NCBI GenBank assembly: GCA_016200595.1
Contig: JACQEL010001024.1
Location: forward strand, 1-5,968
Length of the DNA stretch: 5,968 nucleotides
Direction: 5' to 3'
Source: Deltaproteobacteria bacterium
GTDB taxonomy: Bacteria; Desulfobacterota; Binatia; Bin18
Shown here: piece after piece, positions 5,114 to 5,968 of the stretch
Numbering within the stretch: the first letter of the stretch is position 1
Layout: every line of letters begins with the position of its first letter
The notes under the pieces: model-generated
What the model saw: only the letters and a program-made list of their open reading frames with translations
The model's database searches: none
What the model was told of the DNA's origin: nothing
Position numbers and translations under genes: made by a program

Positions 5114-5968
5114 TCAGATCACCACCTCCAGTTGGATGATCAGGTTGTCCCGATCACGCAGGAAGCCGATGCCGTTAAATTGCCCATCGATGTAGTTGTA
5201 CTGTAAGAGCAGGCGGAAGGGATCGCGGACGAAGGTGATTCCTGGCTGCATGACCCAGGAGCCTTGCCAGTCATAAAAGAAATTCAGGGCTGGCGAGATG
5301 ACGCCAGAGCGATACGAGGTCGAAATCGAGAGGGTGTTGATGATTTGGTAGGGGTCGAGGTTAACAAAGGCCTGATTGTGGCGGTGCGGGTCACGTACCG
5401 GCACGGAAAAACCAGCGAAATTAAAGGTAGGAGAGGCTTTGGCGAGGGGCGTGTCATTGAAGGCGAGAATATGGGTACCGAAGGCTTGCGCGCTGATGAT
5501 GAAAGATTGTTGCGGATTGAGAAAACGGATGTAGCGATTGATATCGATGCCGAGAGACCAGCGGACCACATCCGAACGATCGATATTGCTCTTGTAACGT
5601 AAGAGCGCCTTACCGGTCACCGGATCGTTCCCGACTTGCCGATACCCCGGGGTGACCTGCCCGGTGAGCGCTGGTCCAAGCAGCTGGTTGGGCGCCGTAT
5701 TGAGGAAGAACGGCTCAGCATAAAAATAGGCAAACTCACTACGCACCACCGCATAGAGACTCGGCACACTAAAGCTCATAGTGGCGCCGCTGATCTGCAT
5801 TTTGGGAAACATGACATTGGTATGAAAGTGATCAACCAAATAGCAGTTGAGAAACTGCTGGCGGGCCGGATTCCCGACAGGCGGGCAGCGTGGGACCGAG
5901 CCTCCCGCCAGCGCGGTTTGGAAATCCCCTAAATTGATCGGTGGGGCCATCGGCGAGGACTGCCCAGG
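5114..5968 (-). CDS. DUF1302-like outer-membrane beta-barrel protein, C-terminal part (cut by right edge)
   Basis: The minus-strand frame is open from the right edge to TGA at 5116-5114. The ATG at 5950 is likely internal because six more codons read on without a stop (PGQSSP). From that Met, 278 residues are visible, dominated by alternating polar/hydrophobic strands typical of outer-membrane barrels: SVPSLYAVVRSEFAYFYAEPFF (61-82), WSLGIDINRYIRFLNPQQSFIISAQAFGTHIL (131-162), SISTSYRSGVISPALNFFYDW (208-228), VMQPGITFVRDPFRLLLQYNYIDG (233-256), and a last strand DNLIIQLEVVI. The 'RWSLGID..RYIRFLNP..SF..S.Q.F' block is what I recall from DUF1302 proteins, often encoded with DUF1329 and RND-type exporters and linked to lipid or hydrophobic substrate traffic. 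The signal peptide would lie outside the window. It is upstream of the HpaB-family gene with a 66-bp gap, so the two may be functionally linked. The DUF1302 name is moderately sure; the barrel nature is surer. Confidence 0.7.
   Translation of the reverse strand, partial: PGQSSPMAPPINLGDFQTALAGGSVPRCPPVGNPARQQFLNCYLVDHFHTNVMFPKMQISGATMSFSVPSLYAVVRSEFAYFYAEPFFLNTAPNQLLGPALTGQVTPGYRQVGNDPVTGKALLRYKSNIDRSDVVRWSLGIDINRYIRFLNPQQSFIISAQAFGTHILAFNDTPLAKASPTFNFAGFSVPVRDPHRHNQAFVNLDPYQIINTLSISTSYRSGVISPALNFFYDWQGSWVMQPGITFVRDPFRLLLQYNYIDGQFNGIGFLRDRDNLIIQLEVVI

Noticed and set aside
4001..5206. Long + strand open frame of 401 codons opposite the HpaB-family gene
   Set aside because: It is the antisense shadow of a clearly conserved minus-strand protein. 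Its translation is rich in His, Arg and Gln without family motifs, and it runs across the promoter and into the barrel gene.
1..5968. tRNA, rRNA, CRISPR arrays and intact insertion sequences
   Set aside because: I saw no cloverleaf-like arms, conserved rRNA stretches, regularly spaced repeats or transposase motifs on either strand.

Overview
The window looks like chromosomal DNA of an uncultured, probably soil or sediment Gram-negative bacterium. The right side encodes an outer-membrane beta-barrel of DUF1302 type and an HpaB/AbfD-family flavoprotein. That pairing is familiar from deltaproteobacterial, Binatota or Entotheonella-like metagenomes. The taxonomic guess is inference only; nothing here fixes the phylum. 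By eye, base composition is lower in GC on the left (about 45-50% in sampled lines) than on the right (about 58-63%), so the left part may be acquired DNA.

Left block (2-2555, + strand): a chain of three genes. The first is the C-terminal part of a large protein that enters from the left edge. It ends in a DUF3883-like, PD-(D/E)XK-type domain and is interrupted by one in-frame TAG at 1121. The frame stays open and family-like for another 112 codons, then overlaps by 4 nt (ATGA) a HigA/VapI-type Xre antitoxin gene with no HigB toxin next to it. That gene overlaps by 4 nt (GTGA) a complete class II Fic protein with an N-terminal inhibitory motif (SNALEG) and an intact catalytic motif (HPFIDGNGRTAR). 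The layout resembles a small defence or toxin-antitoxin island and is the best candidate here for an undescribed combination, although its first gene appears broken.

Middle block (2556-3604): a plausible sigma70 promoter and a strong ribosome binding site lead into an SDR dehydrogenase. This gene has lost its whole middle, including the catalytic residues: the first ~78 residues are joined in frame to the last ~15 across a GTCACC microhomology. Next come a tandem 16-bp repeat, a 130-residue protein of unknown function (faintly HemS/HutX-like), and a 260-bp convergent intergenic region with a REPIN-like palindromic pair and smaller inverted repeats.

Right block (3605-5968, - strand): the DUF1302-like barrel, cut by the right edge, lies upstream of the 480-residue HpaB/AbfD-family gene. 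The latter has its own promoter and ribosome binding site in the 66-bp gap. Its sequence follows 4-hydroxybutyryl-CoA dehydratase closely but lacks the three cysteines that bind the [4Fe-4S] cluster. It is therefore probably a cluster-free flavoenzyme acting on an aromatic or similar substrate, perhaps one that crosses the membrane with help from the neighbouring barrel.
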